Of a stretch of 64,000 nt of DNA, positions 28,305 to 37,062 are shown one piece after another. The stretch comes from Akkermansia muciniphila. Its GTDB lineage: Bacteria; Verrucomicrobiota; Verrucomicrobiia; Verrucomicrobiales; Akkermansiaceae. The number at the start of each line of letters is the position of its first letter. Positions within the stretch are counted from its first letter, which is position 1. The notes beneath the pieces were generated by a model. That model saw only the letters and a list, made by a program, of their open reading frames with translations. It was not told where the DNA came from and searched no databases. Made by a program: the position numbers and the translations under genes. The stretch lies in the NCBI GenBank assembly GCA_945874895.1, contig CAMCIC010000001.1:186001-250000 (forward strand), in the 5' to 3' direction.

Positions 28305-29762
28305 CTAGCTGCTGGGAAGGATTTTTTCACGCAGCACATCGGTCACCATTTTGGGGTTCGGTTTGCTGGGCGCGGCTTTCATGACCTGACCGGTGAGGAA
28401 ATTGAGAATTCGGTCATTGCCAGCTTGAATCTCTGCAACCTTATCGGGAAACTGTGCTATGATTTGATCACAGATTTCATGCAAGGCTCCGGTATCAGTG
28501 GGCTTGTAGCCCATTTCATCGGCGATGGTAGCGGCAGATTTTGCGGGATCTTCCAACATCTCAACCAAGACTTCCCGCGCTTGATTCGCAGCTAGGGTCC
28601 CATTCTCAACGAGCGCCAGAAGTCCGCGCATGCGCTCCGGAGTGACGGCGCAATCTTGAATGGCGATATCGCGCTCATTGATGGTTCCCAACAGATTGTT
28701 GATGAGGAAATTCGCCGTTTTTTTCGCGGGAATCGCATCATCAAGGGTGGCCTCAAAGTAAAGTGCCAAGTGCAGATCGGACGATAGTACATTCGCATCG
28801 TAAAGCGTAAGAGAAAAATCGTTTTGGTAGCGAGCGGCACGCGCGTGCGGAAGCTCAGGCACGACCTGCTTCATCCGATCTACTAGATCCGTAGTAGCGA
28901 GAGGAAGCAAATCAGGACACGGGAAGTAGCGGTAATCGTGAGCATCCTCTTTGGTGCGCATCATCTGCGTTTCGCCGCGGTCATCATCCCAGCGACGGGT
29001 CGATTGGATTTGAGGAATGCCTGCATTGAGCTCTTCGGTCTGGCGATCAATCTCAAAGAGGATCGCACGACGCACGGCGGAGGTGGAGTTGAGATTTTTC
29101 AACTCGATCTTGGCACCAAGAGGGTCAGTGGCATGGCGACGCAAGGAAATGTTCACATCACAGCGCATCTGACCTTTTTCCATGTCGGCATCGGATACGC
29201 CCCCCTGCACCAGAATCATCTGCAGGCTGCGCAGATAGGCGAAGGCTTCCTCGGCAGATTCGAGATCAGGCTCGCTTACAATCTCCATCAGGGGAGTGCC
29301 GGCGCGGTTAAAATCGATGAGGGAGGCGTTGCCCAAGTGAGTGGATTTTGCGACGTCCTCCTCCAGGTGAATGCGATTGAGACGGATCACTTGGTTCGGG
29401 CGCTTGATCGATTTTTGTGCATCGGAGGGGTAGCAGTGATCGTAGAGTGGAACAGCGCCACCGATGCAGAGCGGCAGGTCCATCTGGGTGGTCTGGTAAT
29501 TTTTCGGCATGTCCGGATAGAAATAATTCTTCCGGTCCCACTTCGAGATGGGCGGTGTGGAGCAACCGAGCAACATGCCCGTGAGGATGGTTTTTTCAAT
29601 CGCTACCTGATTCAGCACAGGCAAGGCCCCAGGGAGCCCGAGACATGTGGGGCAGATGTTGACGTTCGGTTCGTCGCCAAACGAAGTGGCACAGGCACAA
29701 AACATTTTCGTGCGGGTATTGACTTGGCAATGAACTTCGAGGCCTATGGTGACGAGATACAT
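28305..29762 (-). CDS. gatB: Aspartyl/glutamyl-tRNA amidotransferase subunit B
   Basis: A 485-residue protein, part of the GatCAB complex that converts Glu-tRNA(Gln) and Asp-tRNA(Asn) to the amidated forms. The start at 29762 (MYLVTIGLEVHCQVNTRTKM) matches the family; the frame stays open upstream but that stretch has no homology. Blocks seen: FCACATSFG, CPTCLGLPGALPVLN, KWDRKNYFYPDMPKNYQTTQ, HLEEDVAKSTH and the C-terminal YqeY-like domain ending in KPNPKMVTDVLREKI. gatA and gatC are not adjacent. Divergent from the large fusion gene, with only 109 bp between starts. Confidence 0.97.
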   Translation of the reverse strand: MYLVTIGLEVHCQVNTRTKMFCACATSFGDEPNVNICPTCLGLPGALPVLNQVAIEKTILTGMLLGCSTPPISKWDRKNYFYPDMPKNYQTTQMDLPLCIGGAVPLYDHCYPSDAQKSIKRPNQVIRLNRIHLEEDVAKSTHLGNASLIDFNRAGTPLMEIVSEPDLESAEEAFAYLRSLQMILVQGGVSDADMEKGQMRCDVNISLRRHATDPLGAKIELKNLNSTSAVRRAILFEIDRQTEELNAGIPQIQSTRRWDDDRGETQMMRTKEDAHDYRYFPCPDLLPLATTDLVDRMKQVVPELPHARAARYQNDFSLTLYDANVLSSDLHLALYFEATLDDAIPAKKTANFLINNLLGTINERDIAIQDCAVTPERMRGLLALVENGTLAANQAREVLVEMLEDPAKSAATIADEMGYKPTDTGALHEICDQIIAQFPDKVAEIQAGNDRILNFLTGQVMKAAPSKPNPKMVTDVLREKILPSS

Positions 29763-29871
29763 AGTGAAATCTGCTGAGAGCAGCGAAAAACTGCCTTGTT
29801 TGACCACGAAAGTAAAGCATGGGATTTCGTTGAAATATTGCACGGCGCATTCCGTAAAGGTAGTTTTGCTT

Positions 29872-32800
29872 ATGAATCCACCACGTTCTCGATGGCTCGG
29901 CCTGTTCGCTTCTTGCATCGCCTCGCTTTCTGTCTCTTATGCCGCAGAACCCCTCGTTGCGCTCAAACCCCATGACCACGTCGCCATCGTAGGGAGCGGA
30001 CTCGCCGACCGCCAACAGCATCATGCGTGGTTTGAAGCCATGATCCATGCCGCACATCCCGATGCCCAGCTCACCGTGCGCAATCTCGGCTTCGCCGCCG
30101 ATGAAATCACCGTGCAACGTCGATCCGATGACGTGCCCACCACCGATTGGTTTCTCGGCATGAAAAAAGGCGACACCACCAAGCCGGGCAACGCTGGCGT
30201 TGTTTACAAAGCCGGCACGGAGTTCGGCGCCGATGTAATTTTCGCCTACTGGGGCTTCAATGAATCCTTCAAAGGGCCCGATGGAGTGGAAGCTTTCAAA
30301 CGTGATCTCGATGCCTATCTCGGCAAGCTTCTCGCAGCCAAGTACAATGGCGAAAGCGCGCCGCGTGTGGTATTGTTTTCTCCCATTGCCCACGAGAATC
30401 TCAAAAGCCCGCACTTTTCCGATGGTTCGGAAAACAATAGGAATCTTTCTTTATACACCGAGGCCATGGCGGCAGTAGCCAAGGCGAAAAACGTGCCCTT
30501 CGTCGATCTCTTCCGCCCCTCACAGGAACTCTATCAACAAACCGATTCCCCGCTGACCATCAACGGCATTCATTTGAACGAGAATGGCGACAAAGCCCTC
30601 GCCGCCTTGCAGTATCAAGCCGTTTTCGGTAAGAAACCACCTGCGACAAAAGGCCAACAACTCGAAAAAATCCGCGCCGCGGTCATCGAAAAAAACACCG
30701 AGTGGCATCATCGTTACCGCACCGTAGACCAATACAACATTTTCGGTGGACGCTCACGCATCGCGTATGAGGGCGTCACGAACGCGAAAATTCTCGGCGA
30801 AGAACTCGCGCAACGCGATGTAAAAACCGCCAACCGCGACCAACTGGTCTGGGCCACGGCGCAGGGGAAATCCTACTCTGTCAAAGACGACAATCTTCCT
30901 CCCGTCAATCTCACTCCTCCAAACCGCAAGGAGGCCGTGCCCTACATGGATCCGCAGGAAGCGATTCAACATCTGAAACTCGCACCCGGTTGCAAGATCG
31001 AGCTCGTCGCTTGCGAAAAAACCTTTCCCGATCTGATCAATCCGGTGCAGATGAACTTCGACACCAAGGGCCGGCTGTGGATCGCCGCATGGCCGAATTA
31101 TCCTGAAACCACACCCACGACCAAGGTTTTCGATAAACTGTTGGTCTTCGATCTTGATCCCAAAACCGGCAAGGCGATCAAGTCCACCGTGTTTGCCGAT
31201 GGCCTCAATTGCCCGACCGGATTCCAGTTTTATAAAGACGGTGTGCTCGTGATGCAGTCGCCCGATTTGTGGTTCCTGCGTGATACCAATGGCGATGGCA
31301 AGGCCGATACGAAAGAGCGCATGCTCCACGGCCTCGATGCCGCGGACTCGCACCACGAAACGAACTCGATGTGCCTCGAACCTGGCGGCGCCGTCTACCT
31401 CAGCGATGGCGTGTTCCACCGCACCAATGTGGAGACCTACCTTGGCCCCGTACGCAATACCGATGGTGCCATCTACCGCTACGAGCCGAACACCGGAAAA
31501 TTCATGCGCCACGTGCCCTACGGCTTCGCCAATCCACACGGTCGTGTGTTCGACTATTGGGGCAATGACCTCATCACCGATGCCACCGGAAATTCGAACT
31601 ACTTCGGTCCTGCGTTCAGTGGTCATCTCGACAGCGGCAGCCACCCTGGCATGAACCAGTTCTGGAATCGCCCGTCGCGCCCCTGCCCCGGCACCGCGAT
31701 TCTTTCCAGTCGCCATTTCCCCGATGACTGGCAAGGCCTTTTCCTCAATACCAACGTCATCAGCATCCAGGGGATTTTCCGCGCGAAAATCACCGAGGAA
31801 GGCTCTGGCCTCAAAGGCGAAACACTGGAACATCTGGTCACGACCGACATCGCGAAGAACCCGAACTTCCGCCCCTCCGGCATCACCGTCGCGCCCGATG
31901 GCTCGCTGTATTTCATGGACTGGTCGCAAATGCTCATAGGCCACCTCCAGCACCACCTGCGCGACCCGAATCGGGACCACAATCATGGTCGACTCTATCG
32001 CATCACCTACGAAGGGCGGCCCTTGTTAGAGCCAAAAAAAATCGACGGTCAGCCCATCCCGGCACTGTTAGAGTTGCTCAAAGAACCCGAAAACGACGTG
32101 CGCCTGCGCGCGAAGATCGAACTCGGCAAACACGATGGCAAAAAAGTCACTGACTCCGTCATGAAGTGGATCAAGATACTCGATGCCAAGGACCCCGCAT
32201 TCGAGCACCACATGCTCGAGGCGCTGTGGGTGCATCAGTGGCACGATATCGTCAACGAGGCCCTGCTCACCCGCATGCTGAAATCCTCCGAGCCCCGCGC
32301 CCGCGCCCAGGCCGTGCGCGTCATGGGCTACTGGCGCGATCGTTTGCCCGACTCCGTGAAATGGCTGAAAACCGCCGCCGAGGACGAACATCCCCGCGTG
32401 CGTCTCGAAGCCGTGCGCGTCGCCAGTTTCTATCGCGAAACCGCCGCTGCTGATGCCGCGCTCACCGCACTCAAGCGTCCGATGGATTACTACATCGAGT
32501 ATTGCTTTAAACAAACCATGCGCCAGCTTCAGCCCTGGTGGAAAAACGCCGTGGCCGAGGGCAAAGAAATCGCTGTCGATAATCCCGCTGGCGTCTCCTA
32601 TTTGTTAGATTCCGTACGCAGCGCCGATCTCGGGAAATTGCCGAAATCCCCCGTGGTCTTCACCGCCATGCTCACGCGTCCAGACGTCGCTGCCGATCAA
32701 CGTCAGACCGCTCTTACGGAACTTTCCGCGCTGAGAAAAATCACACCCGCCCAGACCTTGCTCGGCGTGCTGGAACCCATCGCCGGAGAATCGCATGCCG

Positions 32801-34293
32801 GCACCATGGCGCTGGCCCAGATGCTTGTCGGCCTACCCGCGGCCGATCTTTCCGCCGTGCGTTCCTCCTTGGAAAAACTCGCCACAGGTAGCAACAACTC
32901 GGGTATCGCGCCCCACGCGTTGGCAGCACTGATGATCTGCGATGGCTCCTTGGATAAGCAATGGACAGCCGCCCAACAAACGCCTGCCGCCTTGCAATTG
33001 TTTCTGCGCTCCGTGACGCTGCTGCCCGAAGCCATGCGCCACGGTTCCTTCGACCGGATTCGCTCGGTATTCGGTCAACTCCCCCCCGCGATCGCGAAAG
33101 CGCTCGACGGGCGTCAAGGCACTCGCGGACGCTTCATCCGCATCGAGCTTCCACGCAACGGCACCCTTTCCCTCGCCGAGGTGCAAGTCATGAGCGGAGG
33201 CAACAACATTGCCCTCTCCGGAAAAGCCAGCCAGAACAATACCAGCAATGATGGCGAGGCAAAACGCGCCATCGATGGCAATACCAACGGAAACTACGGC
33301 AGCGGGACCATCACCCACAGCATCGAAAACACCAACAACCCTTGGTGGGAAGTGGATCTGGGTAACGAGGCCAGCATCGATGAAGTGATCGTCTGGAACC
33401 GCAACGAGGATTCGTTAGGCTCCCGTTTGCAAGGTTACACCATCAGCGTGCTCGATGGACAACGCGGCGTGATCAATTCCCTCACCAACCAACCCGCCCC
33501 CGCGCCCAGCAGCAGCCACAAGTTTGCTGGTGATCCCATCGGCGACATCCATCGTGAAGCCATCCGCGCACTGCCTAAGGTCAGCGCCGATCCCACCAAG
33601 GCCTTCACGCTGCTCACCGATCTGATTCAGAAACAAACCGAGCCCGCCACTGCCGTGCAGACCATAGCGCAACTGCCGACCAGTGCTTGGCAACAAGCCG
33701 ATGCCGCCCGCGCCGTGGCCGGTGTGATCCAGTGGGCTCGCACCCAGTCGAGTGAAGGCCGCACCTCGAAACAATACCTCTCAAGCATCGCGGTCACGCA
33801 GAAACTCATCGCCTTGCTCACGCCCGAGGAGAAAACCAAAGCGAACCAGGCCCTCGCCGATCTGAACGTACCGGTCTTTGTGATCAAGGCCGTAAAAGAC
33901 GAACTGCGCTACGATACCAAACAAATCATCGTCGCCGCTGGAAAGGACTTCGAGGTCAAGTTCGAGAACCCCGACCTCATCCCGCACAACGTCGTATTCG
34001 TGCAACCGGGCACCCTGCAAGCCGTGGCCGAATCCGTGCAAACCCAGGCCCCTGACAAGCTCGACTCCCAAGGCCGCGCCTACGTCCCCGCCAACGACAA
34101 CCGCGTTCTCGCCGCGACCAAAATGATCGAGGCCGGGAAGAGTGAGACACTCAAGCTCACCGCCCCCAGCGCCGAAGGCACTTACCCATTCCTCTGCACC
34201 TTCCCGGGCCACTGGTCTGTGATGCGCGGCGAACTCATCGTCACTAAGGATGTGGAGGCCTACCGCAAGGCGCATCCGGAAGCCGGGAAGTGA
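29872..34293 (+). CDS. Secreted SGNH / PVC-type dehydrogenase / HEAT / discoidin / cupredoxin fusion
   Basis: A 1473-residue secreted protein; the ATG at 29872 starts a signal peptide (MNPPRSRWLGLFASCIASL). Domains in order: an SGNH/GDSL-like region (about 30-265, with FAYWGFNE and GIHLNENGDKAL); a PVC-type membrane-bound dehydrogenase beta-propeller (about 355-710, with MNFDTKGRLWIAAWPNYPE and NPHGRVFDYWGN); HEAT repeats (about 735-1070); an F5/8 type C domain (about 1083-1200, with NPWWEVDLG); more helices; and a cupredoxin (about 1335-1468). The cupredoxin has possible copper ligands in IPHNVVF, LCTFPGHW and VMRG (His, Cys, His, Met). No CxxCH haem site is seen, unlike many relatives. Confidence 0.9.
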   Translation: MNPPRSRWLGLFASCIASLSVSYAAEPLVALKPHDHVAIVGSGLADRQQHHAWFEAMIHAAHPDAQLTVRNLGFAADEITVQRRSDDVPTTDWFLGMKKGDTTKPGNAGVVYKAGTEFGADVIFAYWGFNESFKGPDGVEAFKRDLDAYLGKLLAAKYNGESAPRVVLFSPIAHENLKSPHFSDGSENNRNLSLYTEAMAAVAKAKNVPFVDLFRPSQELYQQTDSPLTINGIHLNENGDKALAALQYQAVFGKKPPATKGQQLEKIRAAVIEKNTEWHHRYRTVDQYNIFGGRSRIAYEGVTNAKILGEELAQRDVKTANRDQLVWATAQGKSYSVKDDNLPPVNLTPPNRKEAVPYMDPQEAIQHLKLAPGCKIELVACEKTFPDLINPVQMNFDTKGRLWIAAWPNYPETTPTTKVFDKLLVFDLDPKTGKAIKSTVFADGLNCPTGFQFYKDGVLVMQSPDLWFLRDTNGDGKADTKERMLHGLDAADSHHETNSMCLEPGGAVYLSDGVFHRTNVETYLGPVRNTDGAIYRYEPNTGKFMRHVPYGFANPHGRVFDYWGNDLITDATGNSNYFGPAFSGHLDSGSHPGMNQFWNRPSRPCPGTAILSSRHFPDDWQGLFLNTNVISIQGIFRAKITEEGSGLKGETLEHLVTTDIAKNPNFRPSGITVAPDGSLYFMDWSQMLIGHLQHHLRDPNRDHNHGRLYRITYEGRPLLEPKKIDGQPIPALLELLKEPENDVRLRAKIELGKHDGKKVTDSVMKWIKILDAKDPAFEHHMLEALWVHQWHDIVNEALLTRMLKSSEPRARAQAVRVMGYWRDRLPDSVKWLKTAAEDEHPRVRLEAVRVASFYRETAAADAALTALKRPMDYYIEYCFKQTMRQLQPWWKNAVAEGKEIAVDNPAGVSYLLDSVRSADLGKLPKSPVVFTAMLTRPDVAADQRQTALTELSALRKITPAQTLLGVLEPIAGESHAGTMALAQMLVGLPAADLSAVRSSLEKLATGSNNSGIAPHALAALMICDGSLDKQWTAAQQTPAALQLFLRSVTLLPEAMRHGSFDRIRSVFGQLPPAIAKALDGRQGTRGRFIRIELPRNGTLSLAEVQVMSGGNNIALSGKASQNNTSNDGEAKRAIDGNTNGNYGSGTITHSIENTNNPWWEVDLGNEASIDEVIVWNRNEDSLGSRLQGYTISVLDGQRGVINSLTNQPAPAPSSSHKFAGDPIGDIHREAIRALPKVSADPTKAFTLLTDLIQKQTEPATAVQTIAQLPTSAWQQADAARAVAGVIQWARTQSSEGRTSKQYLSSIAVTQKLIALLTPEEKTKANQALADLNVPVFVIKAVKDELRYDTKQIIVAAGKDFEVKFENPDLIPHNVVFVQPGTLQAVAESVQTQAPDKLDSQGRAYVPANDNRVLAATKMIEAGKSETLKLTAPSAEGTYPFLCTFPGHWSVMRGELIVTKDVEAYRKAHPEAGK

Positions 34294-34465
34294 CACAGCG
34301 GCAGCGCTTCATCGAAGATTGTTAGGCAAGCCATTCGACGCCATTTAAGCATTCGGCTTGGACAACGAATGGTTTGCTGAGCGCCTCACGATGAGCCATC
34401 CTGTTGAGATAGGCTGAAATGGATAGCAAAACATAAAAATGCTCCCATTCAAGGGCTGAACTCAT

Positions 34466-35815
34466 TTACTCGTTTGCATTGCGGCAAACTTTCCAGCCCC
34501 ACCATAGCGCAAAAATTCCTGCGCTCCATGTGACCAGAGACATGCCCCACCAGATGCCTGCGATGCCCCAACCAAGAGTGAAAGCGAGCCAATGATAGAT
34601 GGCGATCGGTGCGACAACTTGCCGGTAAATTCCGATCCATAATCCATAACTGGGACGCTTCAATCCCTGCATCATAAACACCGTGACGAAAAGGATCGGA
34701 TAGGCAGCTAAGATGATTGCCGCAAAACGCAGATAGCGAGTGCCGATGACAATCACTTCGGGATCTTTCGACAAAACGCCCATCATCCATCCTCCAAGCA
34801 TCCACACCAGCGCACCGCCTAGTACCATCATGCCGACACCATGGCGGATATTTGTCAGCCATGCCTCGCGCACCCGATGCGGCAGTCCAGCTCCGTGGTT
34901 TTGCCCTACAATGCTCAAGATCGCAGTCCCCAGTCCAATCGCAGGCATCAAGACGATTTGTTCGATGCGTGTCGCAATCCCTATCGCCGCCACTGCCGCT
35001 TGCCCAAAGTGTTTCACATACCAAACCATCACTACGATCCCAAGGAAGATGGTGATCATGTTCAAGGCCGCTGGGATCGATTGTCCCGCAATCTCACGAA
35101 TCGACTTCAAATCAGGTCGAAAATCCTCAACCTTCATACCCTCTGCGAGCTTTGTTTTGCTGACACCTTTCCACAACATCAAGCAGCCGCCCACTTGGAT
35201 GATCACCGTGGATAGCGCCAAACCTACTACTCCCATCGCAGGAACTGGAGCCCAACCCCACATCAACAATGGGTTCAGTGCACAGTTCGCAAAAAATCCG
35301 ACGATCAAAAAATTTTGATACACCCGCGATTCTCCCTGAGCCGACAGACCTGCATTCAAGGCCATACAAACCACGAAAAAGACCGCTCCAGAGAAGATCA
35401 CATTCATGTAACTGAGCGTCTGCGCGAGCCAACTTCCCTCCGCTCCTAACATCCGAAAACAGGTCGGTCCCGCATACAACCCGATAGCCATGAGTAAAAT
35501 TCCTGCGGACATCGCAAAAACGATCGATTGCACAAACAAGCGCCTCGCCGATGCGACATCCCCCGCCCCAAGCGCATGGGAGATCATCGTCGTAGCGCCC
35601 TGACTGAGGCCACTTCCGACGGCGATCATCAGGAAAAACAGCGGAAATGAAACCGATAACGCCGCCAAGGCCTCCGTGCCTAAAAGTCCAGCGCAATAGG
35701 TATCCACGAAATTGAACATCGTGTTGAAAAACATCCCTACACTCGTTGGCAAGGCGATCCGCCAAGTGAGTTGCGGAATCGGATCTGTCGTCAGCGATAA
35801 AGGACGGCTCATCAT
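34466..35815 (-). CDS. MATE-family multidrug efflux protein
   Basis: A 449-residue polytopic membrane protein with about twelve hydrophobic segments in the two-lobe MATE arrangement. Landmarks are the N-terminal LPTSVGMFFNTMFNFVDTYC, ALSVSFPLFFLMIAVGSGLS, GATTMISHALGAGD and, at the start of the second lobe, GQSIPAALNMITIFLG. MATE proteins export drugs and other organic compounds using sodium or proton gradients. Its start immediately abuts the stop of the upstream DinB-like gene (no gap), so the two are translationally coupled. The HxlR regulator upstream is a plausible controller. Confidence 0.94.
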   Translation of the reverse strand: MMSRPLSLTTDPIPQLTWRIALPTSVGMFFNTMFNFVDTYCAGLLGTEALAALSVSFPLFFLMIAVGSGLSQGATTMISHALGAGDVASARRLFVQSIVFAMSAGILLMAIGLYAGPTCFRMLGAEGSWLAQTLSYMNVIFSGAVFFVVCMALNAGLSAQGESRVYQNFLIVGFFANCALNPLLMWGWAPVPAMGVVGLALSTVIIQVGGCLMLWKGVSKTKLAEGMKVEDFRPDLKSIREIAGQSIPAALNMITIFLGIVVMVWYVKHFGQAAVAAIGIATRIEQIVLMPAIGLGTAILSIVGQNHGAGLPHRVREAWLTNIRHGVGMMVLGGALVWMLGGWMMGVLSKDPEVIVIGTRYLRFAAIILAAYPILFVTVFMMQGLKRPSYGLWIGIYRQVVAPIAIYHWLAFTLGWGIAGIWWGMSLVTWSAGIFALWWGWKVCRNANE

Positions 35816-36403
35816 TTACTGTCCTTTTAAAATTCGCTCCATCTGCGTCCGATGAATCTCCATGTGCACGCCGCTCAAGGCCAGCCAGCCATGTGCATCC
35901 ATTGGCCCAAACCACGGATGCGGAAATGCGGCCGATGTTTTAAAATTCGAGATCTTGGCGACCGATGCCAGCAACGCATCGCACGAGGCCTCATACTCCG
36001 CAATCACCGATGCTGTGACCGCTTCATCCGGCTTGACTGCCGCTGTGCTTGCCTCCCCCCATGGCACTTGCTCATTCGCCAACGACACCAGCACACCGAT
36101 CATGCTATGATGCACGATGCGAAGATGATCCAAGGTCATCCACACCGACCAATGGCGACTGCTGTCTTCCAATCCTCGCGGGCGGGCAATCAATACCTGC
36201 TTCGATAGAACCGTATCGCTCTTTTCAGCAATGAGAGAACGGATCAACTGCCGTTCTGCTACGAACTTCGCAGTGAAAGATTGCGGATTTCCTGTCCAGC
36301 GCCTGATCCGTAACAGCATACGCGCAATGTGATTTTCAGGAAACGGCAACCCTGCGCCAGGCGGAGCGAGTTGAGGAGTGTTACTTGTCGTCATGTCGGC
36401 CAT
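35816..36403 (-). CDS. DinB-like (DUF1569-type) protein
   Basis: A 195-residue cytoplasmic protein with the four-helix layout of the DinB/YfiT superfamily. WMTLDHLRIVHHSMIGVLVS carries the first conserved His positions, and the C-terminal HPWFGPMDAHGWLALSGVHM followed by EIHRTQMERIL carries the others of the usual metal-binding three-His set. Such proteins include thiol-dependent transferases, but this one has no assigned reaction. It is coupled to the MATE pump and divergent from HxlR, which suggests an inducible detoxification unit. Confidence 0.8.
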   Translation of the reverse strand: MADMTTSNTPQLAPPGAGLPFPENHIARMLLRIRRWTGNPQSFTAKFVAERQLIRSLIAEKSDTVLSKQVLIARPRGLEDSSRHWSVWMTLDHLRIVHHSMIGVLVSLANEQVPWGEASTAAVKPDEAVTASVIAEYEASCDALLASVAKISNFKTSAAFPHPWFGPMDAHGWLALSGVHMEIHRTQMERILKGQ

Positions 36404-36411
36404 ACATTTTC

Positions 36412-36460
36412 ATATTACTTTCAAAATGCAAGCAAGATACTTTTGGATTGCAAGTAATAT
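36412..36460. promoter_or_regulatory. Putative HxlR operator between divergent genes
   Basis: ATATTACTT at 36412-36420 and its exact reverse complement AAGTAATAT at 36452-36460 flank 31 bp. A third half-site TACTT lies at 36438-36442, facing AAGTA at 36452-36456. The whole 75-bp gap between the DinB-like gene and the HxlR gene is AT-rich. HxlR-family regulators usually bind repeats next to their own gene, so this is a good candidate operator for both transcripts. Confidence 0.55.
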
Positions 36461-36478
36461 TTGTGCTACGCTATTCCC

Positions 36479-36862
36479 ATGCCGAAAAAGAAACACATAC
36501 CCGCCCTCACCAACGCTGCAGGCGACACTTTGCGCTCGCCGTGCCCTGTGGCCTGTTTTCTCGATATTTGCGGCGATCGTTGGACCTTACTCGTCATCCG
36601 TGACCTAATCTTGGGCCGATCGCGCTTCAAAGATTTTAGCGCCTCACCCGAGGGCATTCCGACCAACATCCTCAGCGATCGACTCGCCCGACTCCTGCGT
36701 CACGGCATCGCCGAGCAAGTGCCCGCCAAAGATGGATCGCTGCACCAAGCCTACCAGCTCACAAAAAAAGGATACGCCCTCAAACCCCTCCTAAAAGCGA
36801 TGCGCGACTGGGGATTGAAATGGGAACCCGACACCAGCATAGGAATGATGAAGCCTTCTTAG
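36479..36862 (+). CDS. HxlR-family transcriptional regulator
   Basis: A 127-residue winged-helix regulator. The start at 36479 (MPKKKHIPALTNAAGD) is preferred; an ATG 18 bases earlier would add six residues reaching the half-site. Family features are the conserved cysteine in CPVACFLDICGDRWTLLVIR, the helix-turn-helix FKDFSASPEGIPTNILSDRL and the wing YQLTKKGYALKPLL. HxlR members often sense reactive electrophiles or redox stress through this cysteine. It is divergent from the DinB-like and MATE genes. Confidence 0.93.
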   Translation: MPKKKHIPALTNAAGDTLRSPCPVACFLDICGDRWTLLVIRDLILGRSRFKDFSASPEGIPTNILSDRLARLLRHGIAEQVPAKDGSLHQAYQLTKKGYALKPLLKAMRDWGLKWEPDTSIGMMKPS

Positions 36863-37062
36863 CAAAAAATGCGTATAATGAGTATGTGGAAAGGCGCACT
36901 TTTCTTTTTCTGTTCGACTGATGTATCATAGAATTTAAATTGCCCTTACAAAGTGAGATACGGCGACGAGCGGATGATTTTGAGCCGATCAAATCTGTAC
37001 AATTTTTCAGATCAAATCCGAATTTTCATGATTGCCATCACCTCGTGGATCTTTTAGTCTCC

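Noticed and set aside
30754-31986. Minus-strand frame of 410 codons inside the large fusion gene
   Set aside because: A shadow of the GC-biased plus-strand gene, whose domains are clear across the whole stretch.
34294-34465. Inverted repeat AAGCCATTCG / CGAATGGTTT after the fusion gene as a terminator
   Set aside because: The loop is about 28 bases and no T-run follows.
36863-37062. Possible riboswitch or leader before the SSS symporter
   Set aside because: Only a short ATCTG/CAGAT hairpin and a repeated GATCAAATC word were seen. This is too little to support a named element.
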